Shown piece after piece: positions 62,352-62,721 of a stretch of 62,721 bases of DNA. This DNA comes from Oceanobacillus sp. Castelsardo (lineage in GTDB: Bacteria > Bacillota > Bacilli > Bacillales > Amphibacillaceae). A program made the translations under genes and the position numbers. Below the pieces are notes generated by a model, which was not told where the DNA came from, searched no databases, and worked only from the letters and a program-made list of their open reading frames with translations. The first letter of the stretch is position 1, and every line of letters starts with the position of its first letter. The stretch is taken from NCBI RefSeq assembly GCF_001659985.1, contig NZ_LYCS01000016.1:1-62721 (forward strand), read 5' to 3'.

Positions 62352-62468
62352 TGCCTGGCGGCGTCCTACTCTCGCAGGGGGAACCCCCAACTACCATCGG
62401 CGCTGGAGAGCTTAACTTCTGTGTTCGGTATGGGAACAGGTGTGACCTCTCCGCCATTATCACCAGAC
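62352..62468 (-). rRNA. 5S ribosomal RNA
   Basis: About 117 nt with the conserved 5S blocks on the minus strand: GGTCACACCTGTTCCCATAC, CGAACACAGAAGTTAAGCTC and GATGGTAGT, and complementary ends (TTGTCTGGTGA / CGCCAGGCAA). Confidence 0.96.
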
Positions 62469-62536
62469 AATAATATTAAATTAAGGTTTATACCTTAAAA
62501 ACTAAATAAGAGTAAATTAGACATCAAAAGAATTTA

Positions 62537-62721
62537 GTTAAGTCCTCGATCGATTAGTATTTGTCAGCTCCACGTGTCACCACGCTTCCACCTCAAACCT
62601 ATTAACCTCATCGTCTCTGAGGGATCTTACTCATTTAAAATGATGGGAAGTCTCATCTTGAGGGGGGCTTCATGCTTAGATGCTTTCAGCACTTATCCTT
62701 TCCACACGTAGCTACCCAGCT
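62537..62721 (-). rRNA. 23S ribosomal RNA, 3' end (continues beyond the right edge)
   Basis: The minus strand ends with TAATCGATCGAGGACTTAAC, the typical Bacillus 23S 3' end, and contains CTGAAAGCATCTAAGCATGA and the CTGGGTAGCTACGTGTGGA block. It belongs to the same operon as the 5S gene. Confidence 0.95.

Noticed and set aside
1..62721. Defence system or biosynthetic cluster
   Set aside because: I looked for restriction-modification, toxin-antitoxin, retron, Abi, NRPS/PKS and lanthipeptide signatures and saw none.

Overview
The window is a 62.7 kb interval of a low-GC, endospore-forming Bacillaceae chromosome. It lies between two rRNA operons that both read on the minus strand. The left edge is the 5' part of a 16S gene with tandem promoters. 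The right edge is the 3' end of a 23S gene, then 5S and its terminator. Spore genes (sspE, pdaA), Firmicutes-type regulators (PerR, CtsR-type operators, CzrA) and gene order shared with B. subtilis place it in Bacillaceae. The Oceanobacillus/Virgibacillus/Ornithinibacillus side is my low-confidence guess. Most genes lie on the minus strand, co-oriented with the rRNA.

Layout. 0.3-9.6 kb: ygxA, ygzB, perR, a 2-hydroxyacid dehydrogenase, bcp, a small K+ channel, hemL/gsaB, ygaD, ntdp (ygaC) and sspE, the B. subtilis ygxA-sspE order with two insertions. 9.8-18.1 kb: a small unknown gene, a MerR/MATE pair, and the mutY-yfhP-yfhH-recX-GNAT-yfhE block. 18.2-24.1 kb: a GntR/ABC operon, a secreted metallo-beta-lactamase-fold protein, and clpE with CtsR sites and a long tandem repeat. 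24.1-34.3 kb: a DNA glycosylase, pdaA, a YuiF-type antiporter, yfkD, yfkF-like MFS, an amino-acid ABC pair without ATPase, yfkH, yfkI, yfkJ and an SRAP protein. 34.3-43.3 kb: glutaminase, a CAP-domain protein, mreBH, a candidate small RNA, a lysine 6-dehydrogenase/aldehyde dehydrogenase pair and an NSS transporter. 43.4-62 kb: scdA, an unknown gene, yfmR, a short riboflavin operon behind an FMN riboswitch, a thioredoxin-like protein, small genes, fruRKA, a lipoprotein, czrA-czcD, pdxR/pdxST and a KOW protein.

How the genes work together. PerR and Bcp belong to the peroxide response. LysDH plus the aldehyde dehydrogenase would oxidise lysine to 2-aminoadipate. FruR-FruK-FruA take up and phosphorylate fructose. 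CzrA senses zinc and controls the CzcD exporter. PdxR probably controls PdxST for vitamin B6. RibE, RibB and RibH cover only part of riboflavin synthesis, so RibD and RibA functions must lie elsewhere.

The most unusual features are not genes. (1) A leader at 16.6-16.84 kb contains a textbook tRNA T-arm and 3' acceptor strand, followed by a chain of mutually exclusive helices ending at the Shine-Dalgarno of a GNAT gene, like a translational riboswitch of no family I recognise. (2) A promoter-plus-terminator unit without an ORF at 38.50-38.66 kb looks like a small RNA gene. (3) There are three kinds of intergenic tandem repeat (53, 52 and 21 bp periods). (4) A dispersed element of about 90 bp occurs four times; two inverted copies bracket the aldehyde dehydrogenase gene. 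I found no phage, transposase, CRISPR array or recognisable defence system.
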